The notes: generated from the sequence alone by a model not told the origin. A stretch of DNA of 6,113 bases from Bacillota bacterium (GCA_012841005.1 DUVO01000243.1:1-6113); one strand, 5' to 3'; numbered from the stretch's first letter, positions 1 through 6,113 are shown. Numbers and translations are program-made.

Positions 1-1032
1 ATCAAGGCTAAACTCGATGCCAATGAAAGCCCCTTTGATCTGCCTCACGGCCTCAAGGAAAAAATCCTGGCAGAAGCAAAAAACCTGCCCTTTAACCGTT
101 ATGAATGCTCCCACCGGGAAAAGCTCCGGGCCCTCATCGCCAGGGAAAATGGGATTAACCCCGCCGGGGTAATCCTTGGCAATGGCTCCGATGAACTGAT
201 CCAGCTTTTAGTCCTGGCCTTTTCCGGTCCGGGAAAACCGGTGGTCATCCCCTCCCCCACCTTCTCCATGTACGAATTTGTGGCCAAACAGGTGGGAAGC
301 AAAATCGTTAGCCTCCCCCTGCGCCCGCCTCAGTTTTCTCTGGAAGTAGAAGAACTGCTGGCTGTCCTGGAAGAGACGGGCCCGGGAGCCCTTCTCTTTC
401 TCTGCCGCCCCAACAACCCCACCGGAAACAGCATCCCGGTGAAGGAAGTTGACCATATCCTCCAGAGGGTCCGGGGGCCGGTGGTGGTCGATGAAGCCTA
501 TACCGAGTTTTCCGGTTCAAGCCTGGTGCACCTCCTACACCACTATGAAAACCTGATCCTCCTGCGCACCCTCTCTAAGGCCTACCGCCTGGCGGGGCTT
601 CGGGTCGGCTATCTCCTGGCCCATCCAAAGGTAGCCCGGCGCCTGGAGGCAACAAGGCTTCCCTACAATATGAGTGTCTTCTCCCTCCTCAGTGCCTGGA
701 TCATAATGCAGCACAGGGAAGAGATCCTGGCCCCCCTCGGGCGGCTCATTGCCCAGCGCCAAAGGGTGACGGAAGGCCTGGCGGCCCTTCCGGGGATAAC
801 TCCCCTGCCTTCGGAAACAAACTTTATTCTCTTTGCCCTGTCGGAACCGGCCGCCCCCATCTGGGAAGAACTAAAAAAGCGGGGAATCCTGCTCCGCTAC
901 TACCCTGATATACCGGAACTGGCCACCTACCTGCGAGTCAGCATTGGTACAGAAGAAGAAAACACCTTATTCCTCTCTGAGCTGGCCTCCATCCTCACAG
1001 CTGGGAGGGAAAGCAGGTGCTTCCCACACTAA
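1..1032 (+). CDS. hisC: Histidinol-phosphate aminotransferase, 5' truncated by window edge
   Basis: PLP-dependent class I/II aminotransferase that makes L-histidinol phosphate from imidazole-acetol phosphate and glutamate (step 7 of histidine synthesis, cytoplasmic). The frame is open from the first base and already homologous there (KLDANESPFDLP at visible residues 4-15), so the real start lies about 15-20 codons to the left. An internal GTG at 241 is not the start. Visible landmarks are NRY (32-34; the Tyr normally reaches the partner subunit's PLP), NGSDE, NNPTG (138-142), VVDEAY with the PLP-ring Asp164 and Tyr167, SKAYRLAGLR with the Schiff-base Lys193 (codon 577-579) and Arg201, and the substrate-binding Arg312 in LRVSIGT. 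The 343 visible residues fit a family of about 350-360. After NRY it reads ECSH where many homologues have PDPE. It is the first visible gene of the his run, 36 nt before hisA. A paralogous aromatic or cobalamin-type aminotransferase is possible but unlikely here. Confidence 0.95.
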   Translation: MKAKLDANESPFDLPHGLKEKILAEAKNLPFNRYECSHREKLRALIARENGINPAGVILGNGSDELIQLLVLAFSGPGKPVVIPSPTFSMYEFVAKQVGSKIVSLPLRPPQFSLEVEELLAVLEETGPGALLFLCRPNNPTGNSIPVKEVDHILQRVRGPVVVDEAYTEFSGSSLVHLLHHYENLILLRTLSKAYRLAGLRVGYLLAHPKVARRLEATRLPYNMSVFSLLSAWIIMQHREEILAPLGRLIAQRQRVTEGLAALPGITPLPSETNFILFALSEPAAPIWEELKKRGILLRYYPDIPELATYLRVSIGTEEENTLFLSELASILTAGRESRCFPH

Positions 1033-1053
1033 TACAGGACCGATACCTTGCCC

Positions 1054-1060
1054 AAGGAGG
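1054..1060 (+). promoter_or_regulatory. Ribosome binding site of hisA
   Basis: AAGGAGG, a perfect Shine-Dalgarno match, lies 8 nt before the ATG at 1069. It decides the hisA start: an in-frame TTG at 1048 lies upstream of this site and would add seven non-homologous residues. Confidence 0.9.
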
Positions 1061-1068
1061 AATTATAC

Positions 1069-1797
1069 ATGCTCTTAATCCCCGCCCTTGATCTGAAAGA
1101 AGGCCGGTGTGTGCGCCTCCTTCAAGGCCGCCCCGAGGCGGAAACCGTCTTTTCCCACGACCCGGTGGAGGTTGCCCGGCAGTGGGAACGTCTGGGGGCC
1201 CAAAGGCTGCACATAATTGATTTGGACGGGGCCTTCACCGGCAAGCCCCAACACCTCCCGGTAATAGAAAAAATCCGGGCAGCGGTAAAAATTCCCCTCC
1301 AGGTGGGGGGAGGCCTGCGGGATGCGGCAGCAGTAGAACAGGTACTGGGACTGGGAGTGGAAAAGGTAATCCTGGGCACCAGGGCCGCCTGCGATCCCGG
1401 CTTCCTGGAGAAATTGGCCGATTCCTTCGGCCAACAGATCATCGTCAGCGTCGATGCCCGGGAGGGCCAGGTGGCTGTCCAGGGTTGGCAGGAAACCCTC
1501 TCCCTGACCGCACCGGCCTTTGTTAAGCAACTGGCCCGAAGGGGCATCGCAACCATTATCTTCACCGATGTCACCCGGGACGGAACCCTGCAGGGACCAA
1601 ACCTTCACTCCCTGAAATCGGTCCTGGGGCTGGGGCCCCAGGTGATTGCCGCCGGGGGTATTGCCACCCTGGCAGACTTGTTGGCCTTACAAAACTTAGA
1701 AGAAAATGGCCTGGTGGGGGCCGTTCTGGGCAAGTCCCTCTATACCGGCAGCATCGACTTCCCTGCCGCCCTTGCCCTGCTGGAAAAGAAACAGTAA
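1069..1797 (+). CDS. hisA: ProFAR isomerase (phosphoribosylformimino-5-aminoimidazole carboxamide ribotide isomerase)
   Basis: Cytoplasmic TIM-barrel enzyme of step 4: an Amadori-type isomerisation of ProFAR to PRFAR, the substrate of HisF/HisH. The 242 residues match the usual 240-250. The start places the catalytic base at Asp8 in IPALDLKEG, as expected for the family. The second catalytic Asp is Asp129 in VSVDA. Thr166 lies in the TDVTRDGT loop. The two phosphate-binding glycine loops are QVGGGLR (79-85) and AAGGIAT (194-200), reflecting the half-barrel repeat shared with HisF. The dual-substrate actinobacterial form PriA cannot be excluded by motif alone, but nothing suggests it in this context. 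It lies 36 nt after hisC and 39 nt before hisF. In many relatives hisB and hisH stand between hisC and hisA; here they are absent. Confidence 0.97.
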   Translation: MLLIPALDLKEGRCVRLLQGRPEAETVFSHDPVEVARQWERLGAQRLHIIDLDGAFTGKPQHLPVIEKIRAAVKIPLQVGGGLRDAAAVEQVLGLGVEKVILGTRAACDPGFLEKLADSFGQQIIVSVDAREGQVAVQGWQETLSLTAPAFVKQLARRGIATIIFTDVTRDGTLQGPNLHSLKSVLGLGPQVIAAGGIATLADLLALQNLEENGLVGAVLGKSLYTGSIDFPAALALLEKKQ

Positions 1798-1824
1798 CCA
1801 ATCCTGGCTGTGCTGCAGCAGAAA

Positions 1825-1830
1825 GGGGAG
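1825..1830 (+). promoter_or_regulatory. Ribosome binding site of hisF
   Basis: GGGGAG, preceded by AAA, lies 6 nt before the ATG at 1837. It supports that ATG over the in-frame GTG at 1810, which lies upstream of the site and would add nine residues not found in HisF. Confidence 0.8.
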
Positions 1831-1836
1831 AAACCA

Positions 1837-2619
1837 ATGCTTGCCAAACGCATTATTCCCTGCCTCGACGTCAAGGACGGGCGGGTAGTGAAGGGAATAA
1901 ATTTTGCCGGTCTCCAGGATGTTGCCGACCCGGTAAAGCAAGCCGCCTATTACGACAGGGAAGGGGCCGATGAACTGGTCTTCCTGGATATCAGTGCCTC
2001 TACCGAAGGGCGGCAGACCCTGGTAGAACTGGTGGCCCGGACGGCGGGACAAATCTCGATTCCCCTCATTGTCGGAGGCGGTATTAGGAAAACAGAAGAC
2101 ATCGCCCGGATCCTCCAGGCCGGTGCCAACAAGGTTTCCATCAATACGGCGGCGGTGTTAAACCCCCGCCTCATCAGGGAGGCTGCAGAAATCTTTAGCA
2201 GCCAGTTCCTGGTGGCAGCCATTGATGCCAAAAAGGTGGGACAGCCGGGTGAAAACAAAACCCGCTGGGAGGTCTATACCCACGGCGGAACCCGTCCCAG
2301 TGGCCTTGATGCTTTGGCCTGGGCCCGGCAGGTCGAGGAACTGGGGGCGGGGGAAATCCTCCTCACCAGTATGGACCGGGATGGGACCAAGGCCGGTTAT
2401 GACCTGGAGTTAACCCGTGCCGTAGCCGAAGCGGTTTCCATTCCCGTAATTGCCTCCGGCGGAGCGGGAAACCTGAAGCACCTCCTGGAAGTCCTGACCC
2501 TTGGTAAGGCCGCAGCCGCCCTGGTTGCCTCCCTCTTCCATTACCGCCAGTATTCTATTGCCCAGGCCAAGGAATACCTTAAAACCAGAGGGGTGAAGGT
2601 CAGAGATGGAATGGCTTGA
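1837..2619 (+). CDS. hisF: Imidazole glycerol phosphate synthase, cyclase subunit
   Basis: Cyclase half of the heterodimeric HisF-HisH enzyme (step 5). It uses ammonia delivered by HisH to turn PRFAR into imidazole glycerol phosphate and AICAR, which feeds back into purine synthesis. The chosen start gives the family's exact numbering: catalytic Asp11 (IPCLDVKDG) and Asp130 (AAIDA). The ammonia-gate residues known from Thermotoga HisF are all present as Arg5, Glu46, Lys99 and Glu167, implying a working HisH partner although none is encoded here. Phosphate loops are IVGGGIR (78-84) and ASGGAGN (206-212), and [13 protein letters not shown] lies between them. Length is 260 against about 252-255 usual; the extra residues are a short C-terminal tail (DGMA) created where the gene runs 14 nt into hisI, which suggests translational coupling. 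Closely related to HisA, but the gate residues and [10 protein letters not shown] make it HisF. Confidence 0.98.
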   Translation: MLAKRIIPCLDVKDGRVVKGINFAGLQDVADPVKQAAYYDREGADELVFLDISASTEGRQTLVELVARTAGQISIPLIVGGGIRKTEDIARILQAGANKVSINTAAVLNPRLIREAAEIFSSQFLVAAIDAKKVGQPGENKTRWEVYTHGGTRPSGLDALAWARQVEELGAGEILLTSMDRDGTKAGYDLELTRAVAEAVSIPVIASGGAGNLKHLLEVLTLGKAAAALVASLFHYRQYSIAQAKEYLKTRGVKVRDGMA

Positions 2620-3259
2620 CAGGATAAAATACGACGACCGGGGCCTGGTCCCGGTAATTGTACAGGACACCGGCTCCGGTAGGGTCTTGACCCTGGCCTA
2701 TGCCAACCGGGAAGCATTGGTACGGACATGGCGGGAGAAAAGGGCTTGGTTCTACAGCCGCAGCCGCCAAAAGCTGTGGCGAAAAGGGGAAACATCGGGG
2801 AATGGGCAGCAGGTAAATGAAATCTGCATCGATTGTGACGGTGATGCCGTCCTCTACCGGGTGACCCCGGCAGGGCCGGCCTGCCATACCGGCTTCTCTT
2901 CCTGTTTCTACCGGCGGGTAGATCCAGAAGGGTCCCTGGTCCAGGAATCGGACCAACCAGAAACCCTACCCCCACCGGGTCCAGAAATCCTGGCGGAAGT
3001 ATACCAGGTGATCCGCCAGCGCCAGCAGGACCTGCCGGATAACTCCTATGTGACCCGCCTGACCCGGCAGGGTTTGGATCGGATTTTGCAAAAGATTGGA
3101 GAAGAAGCCACAGAAGTCGTGCTGGCGGCCAAAAACCAAAAACAGGCCGACACCATCTACGAGATGGCCGACCTGTGGTTTCACTGTCTCCTTGCCCTGG
3201 GCTATCTGGAAATGCCGCCGGAGCTCGTTTATGCCGAACTACAAAAAAGGCGTAAATAA
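2606..3259 (+). CDS. hisI: Bifunctional phosphoribosyl-AMP cyclohydrolase / phosphoribosyl-ATP pyrophosphatase
   Basis: Two-domain fusion (HisIE) doing steps 2 and 3: the C-terminal domain removes pyrophosphate from PR-ATP and the N-terminal domain opens the adenine ring of PR-AMP to give ProFAR, the HisA substrate. N-terminal cyclohydrolase, residues about 5-105: [15 protein letters not shown] (51-65), the metal-binding DCDGD (Asp76, Asp78, Asp80) and zinc ligands Cys77, Cys93 (ACHTG) and Cys100 (SCF). A proline-rich linker spans about 106-126. C-terminal MazG-like pyrophosphatase, about 127-217: [12 protein letters not shown] (165-176) and the helix EMADLWFH (186-193), which supply the Mg-binding acidic residues. 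The 217 residues match other fused HisIE proteins (about 200-220). The ATG at 2606 lies inside the end of hisF, with AAGG (2596-2599) six bases upstream. In E. coli the same fusion is called hisI; hisIE is an equivalent name. Confidence 0.97.
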   Translation: MEWLDRIKYDDRGLVPVIVQDTGSGRVLTLAYANREALVRTWREKRAWFYSRSRQKLWRKGETSGNGQQVNEICIDCDGDAVLYRVTPAGPACHTGFSSCFYRRVDPEGSLVQESDQPETLPPPGPEILAEVYQVIRQRQQDLPDNSYVTRLTRQGLDRILQKIGEEATEVVLAAKNQKQADTIYEMADLWFHCLLALGYLEMPPELVYAELQKRRK

Positions 3260-3271
3260 GGAGGGAGCATC

Positions 3272-4090
3272 ATGCTGGCTGACTACCACCTGCACCTGGA
3301 AAACGGCCCCTTAACCAGGGAATACCTGGAAGAGTTTCTCCGGGTAGGCCGGGAGCGGGGCCTGGCCGAAATAGGCTTTTCCGAACATATCTATAATTTT
3401 ACCGATAGCCTTTCCCTGTGGCCCCGGGCCTGGCAGGTACAGCCCCTGGCCGAACTGTCCGCATACCTGGAACTAATTGCTGCGGCCAAGGAAGAGGGCC
3501 TGCCGGTGAAACTGGGCCTGGAAACAGATTACCTGGAGAATAAAGAGGAAGAGCTGGCCGTCTTTTTAGACCGCTACCCCTGGGACTATGTCATCGGTTC
3601 CATCCACCACCTGGGGGATTGGGGATTTGACCATCCCGACTACCGGGACCAGTGGGAAACCACCGACGTCAAGGAGGCCTACCGGGAGTACTTCCGCCTC
3701 TTTTCTAAGGCAGCCAGAAGCGGTCTCTTTGATATCATGGCCCACCCCGATGTGATTAAGGTCTTCGGGTATCGCCCCGCCGAAACCATAGACGACCTCT
3801 GGGAAGAGGCGGCGGCAGCCATGGCGACGGGCGGGGTGGCCGTGGAGATCAGCACCGCCGGGCTGAGGAAACCTGTCGGGGAACTGTATCCCCATCCCGA
3901 CTTCCTCCGCCGCTGCAAAGACCACAATGTACCCATCGTGATCTCCTCCGACGCCCACTACCCCGAGGATGTGGGGAAGGACTTCCCCCGGGCGGTCGCC
4001 CTCGCCCGCCAGGCCGGGTACGATAAAATCTGCCTCTTTACCGCACGGCAGCGGAGCCTGGTTTCATTATTAGTGCCATTTCTGGCATAG
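3272..4090 (+). CDS. hisK: Histidinol-phosphatase, PHP family
   Basis: Metal-dependent phosphatase that converts L-histidinol phosphate to L-histidinol (step 8). This PHP-type enzyme (HisJ/HisK of Bacillus and lactic bacteria) replaces the HAD-type phosphatase fused to HisB in enterobacteria, consistent with the phosphatase-free hisB in this window. PHP metal ligands are visible in order: His6 and His8 (DYHLHLE), Glu38-His39 (FSEH), Glu84 (GLETDY), His112 (GSIHH), His158 (AHPD), and Asp227 and His229 (SSDAHYP). STAGLRKP (194-201) is typical of HisK rather than of polymerase PHP domains. The 272 residues match the family (about 260-285). The ATG at 3272 has AAGGAGGG (3258-3265) 6 nt upstream, overlapping the hisI stop codon. 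It is the last gene of the plus-strand run; a perfect inverted repeat begins at the last base of its TAG stop. Confidence 0.95.
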   Translation: MLADYHLHLENGPLTREYLEEFLRVGRERGLAEIGFSEHIYNFTDSLSLWPRAWQVQPLAELSAYLELIAAAKEEGLPVKLGLETDYLENKEEELAVFLDRYPWDYVIGSIHHLGDWGFDHPDYRDQWETTDVKEAYREYFRLFSKAARSGLFDIMAHPDVIKVFGYRPAETIDDLWEEAAAAMATGGVAVEISTAGLRKPVGELYPHPDFLRRCKDHNVPIVISSDAHYPEDVGKDFPRAVALARQAGYDKICLFTARQRSLVSLLVPFLA

Positions 4091-4162
4091 GGCTGGTCCC
4101 TCTGCAAACGGCGACTGAGCAAGGCCGCCCAACCTTATTAATACGGCCAAAGGGACCAGCCC
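4090..4162. repeat. 73-bp element with perfect 12-bp inverted repeats in the convergent hisK/proA gap
   Basis: GGGCTGGTCCCT (4090-4101) and its exact reverse complement AGGGACCAGCCC (4151-4162) enclose 49 nt. The centre has a smaller complementary pair, GGCCG (4123-4127) with CGGCC (4144-4148), and an 8-bp palindrome TATTAATA (4136-4143). The left arm includes the final G of the hisK stop codon. No T-tract follows either arm on either strand, so it is not a standard intrinsic terminator. It could still end or stabilise both converging transcripts. Its form, GGG..GGTCCCT arms read identically from both sides, also resembles REP/BIME-type palindromic repeats. The repeat is seen directly; the role is inference. 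Confidence 0.6.
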
Positions 4163-4170
4163 GATTAACG

Positions 4171-4190
4171 AAGCAGCATAAATGCTACTC
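4171..4190 (-). terminator. Possible weak hairpin at the end of proA
   Basis: On the minus strand the bases running out of the proA stop codon can fold in RNA into GAGUAGCA-UUUA-UGCUGCUU. This is an 8-bp stem with two G-U pairs, and it overlaps two bases of the TGA. No run of T follows, so termination would be weak at best. It sits just before the larger inverted repeat at 4090-4162, and the two could act together on the proA transcript. Confidence 0.25.
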
Positions 4191-5493
4191 ACTCGCCTTC
4201 AATACTAAACTCCCCGTTTAATTTCCGGTGTTTGAAAGTTCTCGTACGATTAGCGTAATCTTCAACGATATGGCCGTTCCCTATCAACCGGTACTTATAG
4301 ATAACCAGCCCCTCAAGGCCCACCGGCCCCCGGGTATGAATTTTGCCAGTGCTTATTCCCACCTCGGCACCGAACCCATACCGGAACCCGTCGCTGAAGC
4401 GGGTGGAGCAGTTACAGAAGACATTGCCCGAGTCTACATAGTCCATAAACTGTGCAGCCTTCCCTTTGCTGCTGGTTATGATGCTGTCGGTATGCCCCGA
4501 ACCGTAGGTATTGATATGGTCGATGGCCTCCTGGAGCCCCGACACCACCTTGACCGACAGCTTATAGTCAAGATATTCCGTCCGCCAGTCCTCCTCGGTA
4601 GCGGGAGCAACGGAAATCAATTCTCGTGTTTTCGAGCAGCCGACCAGTTCCACCTTTTTCTCGTCCAGGACTTTTTTTAACCGGGGTAAAAACCGTGGCG
4701 CGATTCCCTCATGTACTAAAAGGGTTTCTGTGGCATTGCAGACCGCCACGTACTGGGTTTTAGCGTCGACCACAACCTTTAGCGCCAGATCCAGATCGGC
4801 ATCTTCATCCACATAACAATGGCAAATCCCGTCGGCATGGCCCAGAACCGGGATGCGGGAATTGTCCATGATATAGCGAACAAAATCATTGGACCCCCGG
4901 GGAATGATAAGATCAATATAGGCATCCATTTTGAGCATCTCATTTACATCGGCCCTGGTTTCCAAAAGGGCCGCCCAGTTGGCGGGAATGCCCGCTTCCG
5001 CTGCGGCACCGATAATAATCTCGGCCAGGATGCGGTTGGTCTCCCTGGCCTCGGAGCCGCCCTTGAGGAGGACCCCATTGCCGCTTTTCAGGCACAGGGT
5101 CGCAATCTGGACCAGGGCATCGGGCCTCGATTCGAAAATGACCCCTATTACCCCAATCGGGCAGGTCACCTTGTACAGCTCCAGCCCATCGTCCAGCTCC
5201 GTTGCCAGCAAGGTTTTCCCCACGGGATCCTCAAGCTTGATAAGGCTGTATATGCCATCAACCACATCGGCAATTTTTCCTTCATCGAATTTCAACCTTT
5301 TAACGAGGGGCGCCGGCAGGTTTTCCTCCTCGCTCCTCGCTATGTCGGTCCGGTTGGCCCTGATTATTTCCTCTTTCCGCTCCTTTAAAGACTCGGCTAT
5401 CCTGGCCAGGGCTTTATTTTTCCTTTCCGTTCCCACGGCGGCCAATTCAAGGGCTGCCTTTTTAACCCGGCGTGCCAGTTCCTCCATACTCAT
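4189..5493 (-). CDS. proA: Gamma-glutamyl phosphate reductase (glutamate-5-semialdehyde dehydrogenase)
   Basis: NADPH-dependent enzyme of the aldehyde dehydrogenase superfamily. It reduces gamma-glutamyl phosphate, made by ProB, to glutamate-5-semialdehyde, which cyclises towards proline. Family motifs in order: GVIGVIFESRPDALVQIA (114-131), LKSGNGVLLKGGSEA (135-149), IPRGSNDFVRYI (197-208), IPVLGHADGICH (214-225), the catalytic Cys252 in AVCNATETLLVH, and C-terminal FGAEVGIST and KIHTRGPVGLEGL. The ATG at 5493 is chosen because a G-rich ribosome binding site lies 5 nt upstream; ATG at 5487 is a possible alternative, and a TTG at 5523 would place that site inside the gene. Length 434 exceeds the 415-420 of E. 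coli and Bacillus through a longer C-terminal tail after IGNGHIVEDY, as I recall for some clostridial ProA. Usually paired with proB; here it follows hisB after 142 nt, and proB is not in the window. Confidence 0.96.
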   Translation of the reverse strand: MSMEELARRVKKAALELAAVGTERKNKALARIAESLKERKEEIIRANRTDIARSEEENLPAPLVKRLKFDEGKIADVVDGIYSLIKLEDPVGKTLLATELDDGLELYKVTCPIGVIGVIFESRPDALVQIATLCLKSGNGVLLKGGSEARETNRILAEIIIGAAAEAGIPANWAALLETRADVNEMLKMDAYIDLIIPRGSNDFVRYIMDNSRIPVLGHADGICHCYVDEDADLDLALKVVVDAKTQYVAVCNATETLLVHEGIAPRFLPRLKKVLDEKKVELVGCSKTRELISVAPATEEDWRTEYLDYKLSVKVVSGLQEAIDHINTYGSGHTDSIITSSKGKAAQFMDYVDSGNVFCNCSTRFSDGFRYGFGAEVGISTGKIHTRGPVGLEGLVIYKYRLIGNGHIVEDYANRTRTFKHRKLNGEFSIEGE

Positions 5494-5498
5494 ATCAG

Positions 5499-5507
5499 TC
5501 CCCCCCT
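5499..5507 (-). promoter_or_regulatory. Ribosome binding site of proA containing a seven-G run
   Basis: On the minus strand AGGGGGGGA lies 5 nt before the ATG at 5493. It contains enough purine complementarity for initiation and fixes the start. The core is a homopolymer of seven G rather than GGAGG, which is unlike the other ribosome binding sites in the window. Confidence 0.7.
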
Positions 5508-5559
5508 GTATACCCTCTGGCAAATATCATTATTCTACAGGTGAACATGGTTCTTTATT

Positions 5560-5588
5560 AGAATACAATATTGCAGGCGACCCTGCAA
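5560..5588 (-). promoter_or_regulatory. Candidate proA promoter
   Basis: In the AT-rich part of the hisB-proA gap the minus strand has TTGCAG (5583-5588), a 17-nt spacer, then TATTCT (5560-5565). They match the sigma-70/sigma-A consensus at 3/6 and 4/6. Transcription would begin near 5553, leaving a leader of about 60 nt. The match is weak, and the -35 hexamer overlaps one arm of a hairpin. The main support is position and the local rise in AT content. No T-box specifier or AGGGTGG-type antiterminator motif is visible in the gap. Confidence 0.22.
5571..5588. repeat. Perfect 7-bp hairpin in the hisB-proA gap
   Basis: TTGCAGG (5571-5577) and CCTGCAA (5582-5588) flank a 4-nt loop. On the minus strand it lies 47 nt after the hisB stop and is followed by the T-rich but interrupted stretch TATTGTATTCT. 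It could be a weak or imperfect terminator for hisB, an mRNA processing or stabilising structure, or an operator overlapping the candidate proA promoter. The structure is seen directly; the function is not determined. Confidence 0.5.
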
Positions 5589-5635
5589 CAACGGTTCCCC
5601 CTGCCGGGGCAAAGGGCCTTCTTTTTCCTGCCCTG

Positions 5636-6113
5636 CTACAAGGACCCCTTGGTGGAAGGGACACCCTTTACCTTCGGATCGAGGGCAACCGCCTGCCGCA
5701 AGGCCCGGCCGGCGGCCTTGAACAAGGCCTCAATACAGTGGTGGATATTGCGCCCATAGACTAGGTGCAGATGCAGGGTTATCCCGGCATTATGGGCAAA
5801 GGCAAGGAAAAACTCCTCCACCAGTTCGGTCTCAAATTCCCCTACCCGTGTCCCCGGACAGGAGGCATTATAAACCAGATAAGGGCGCCCGCTCACATCG
5901 ACCACAGCCTCGGCCAGGGCCTCATCCATTGGAATCCGGGCACTGCCAAAACGGGCGATGCCCTCCTTGTCCCCCAGGGCTTCCCGGAAGGCTCTACCCA
6001 GGCAGATACCGACATCCTCCACCGTATGGTGGGCATCGATCTCCAGATCGCCAACGGCCTTTACCTCCAAATCCAGAAGGCCATGTTTAGCCAGGGCTGT
6101 CAACATGTGATCG
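5636..6113 (-). CDS. hisB: Imidazoleglycerol-phosphate dehydratase, 5' truncated by window edge
   Basis: Mn-dependent dehydratase of step 6: imidazole glycerol phosphate to imidazole-acetol phosphate, the substrate of HisC. The frame is open to the right edge. The first full visible codons read [11 protein letters not shown], the family's FLDHML region, so about 35-40 N-terminal residues lie outside the window. An ATG at 6106 is the internal Met of that motif, not the start. Both metal-binding repeats are present: DAHHTVED (visible residues 26-33) and [12 protein letters not shown] (122-133). [13 protein letters not shown] (54-66), SGRPYLVY (74-81) and the terminal GVPSTKG are also conserved. 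The 158 visible residues plus the missing part match the roughly 195-residue monofunctional enzyme. There is no HAD phosphatase domain after the C-terminus; HisK supplies that activity. It lies on the strand opposite to the other his genes, upstream of proA. Confidence 0.96.
   Translation of the reverse strand, partial: DHMLTALAKHGLLDLEVKAVGDLEIDAHHTVEDVGICLGRAFREALGDKEGIARFGSARIPMDEALAEAVVDVSGRPYLVYNASCPGTRVGEFETELVEEFFLAFAHNAGITLHLHLVYGRNIHHCIEALFKAAGRALRQAVALDPKVKGVPSTKGSL

Noticed and set aside
1048..1068. Earlier TTG start for hisA
   Set aside because: It would put the AAGGAGG site inside the gene and shift the catalytic Asp away from its usual position 8.
1075..1608. Minus-strand open frame of 177 codons opposite hisA
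   Set aside because: It lies wholly within an intact hisA and has no recognisable domain.
1811..1820. 10-bp palindrome TGCTGCAGCA between hisA and hisF
   Set aside because: Short, centred on a CTGCAG, just upstream of the hisF ribosome binding site, with no second structure or T-tract. Expected by chance at this GC content.
1810..1836. Earlier GTG start for hisF
   Set aside because: The ribosome binding site lies downstream of it, and the ATG at 1837 gives the canonical Asp11/Asp130 numbering.
4090..4190. Standard intrinsic terminator for hisK or proA
   Set aside because: The hairpin loop is 49 nt and no T-run follows on either strand, so the region is listed as a repeat and a weak hairpin instead.
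4228..5388. Two further plus-strand open frames (4228-4680 and 4819-5388) opposite proA
   Set aside because: Composition is explained by the ProA codons on the other strand; no motif or independent start signal is visible.
5494..5523. Earlier TTG start for proA
   Set aside because: The added ten residues (MPEGIQGGTD) are the translated ribosome binding site region and do not resemble ProA.
5494..5635. T-box riboswitch upstream of proA
   Set aside because: The gap is short, and I see neither the AGGGTGG-type motif nor a specifier stem or antiterminator pair.
4931..5764. Open frame of 277 codons on the plus strand opposite proA and hisB
   Set aside because: It is antisense to two well-conserved genes, is Ser/Pro/Arg-rich with no recognisable motif, and lacks a convincing ribosome binding site. 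It is a codon-bias shadow.

Overview
This window carries most of a histidine biosynthesis locus plus one proline biosynthesis gene. Moderately high GC, strong AAGGAGG-type ribosome binding sites, tight gene packing, a fused HisI-HisE enzyme and a PHP-type histidinol phosphatase point to a Gram-positive Bacillota, probably a Clostridia-class and possibly thermophilic lineage (Moorella/Peptococcaceae-like). That placement rests on protein style and gene set only; no 16S or other marker is present.

Positions 1-4090, plus strand: a compact five-gene run, hisC (5' end cut off by the window) - hisA - hisF - hisI(E) - hisK. Gaps are 36 and 39 nt, then a 14-nt overlap, then 12 nt, so this is almost certainly one transcript. 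Positions 4091-4188 form a 98-nt convergent intergenic region holding a perfect 12-bp inverted repeat around a 49-nt centre. Positions 4189-6113, minus strand: hisB (5' end cut off at the right edge) is transcribed first, then a 142-nt gap with a hairpin and AT-rich sequence, then proA. The two gene groups run towards each other.

Together the genes cover histidine pathway steps 2-3 (HisIE), 4 (HisA), the cyclase half of 5 (HisF), 6 (HisB), 7 (HisC) and 8 (HisK). HisG/HisZ, HisD and HisH (the glutaminase partner of HisF) are not in the window. ProA is the second proline enzyme, and no proB is visible. All recognised catalytic motifs are intact, and no gene inside the window looks broken.

I see no mobile element gene, CRISPR array, tRNA, rRNA or defence system. 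The region is mostly ordinary metabolism. The points worth a second look are the displaced, inverted hisB with proA behind it, the missing hisH, and the inverted-repeat element between hisK and proA.
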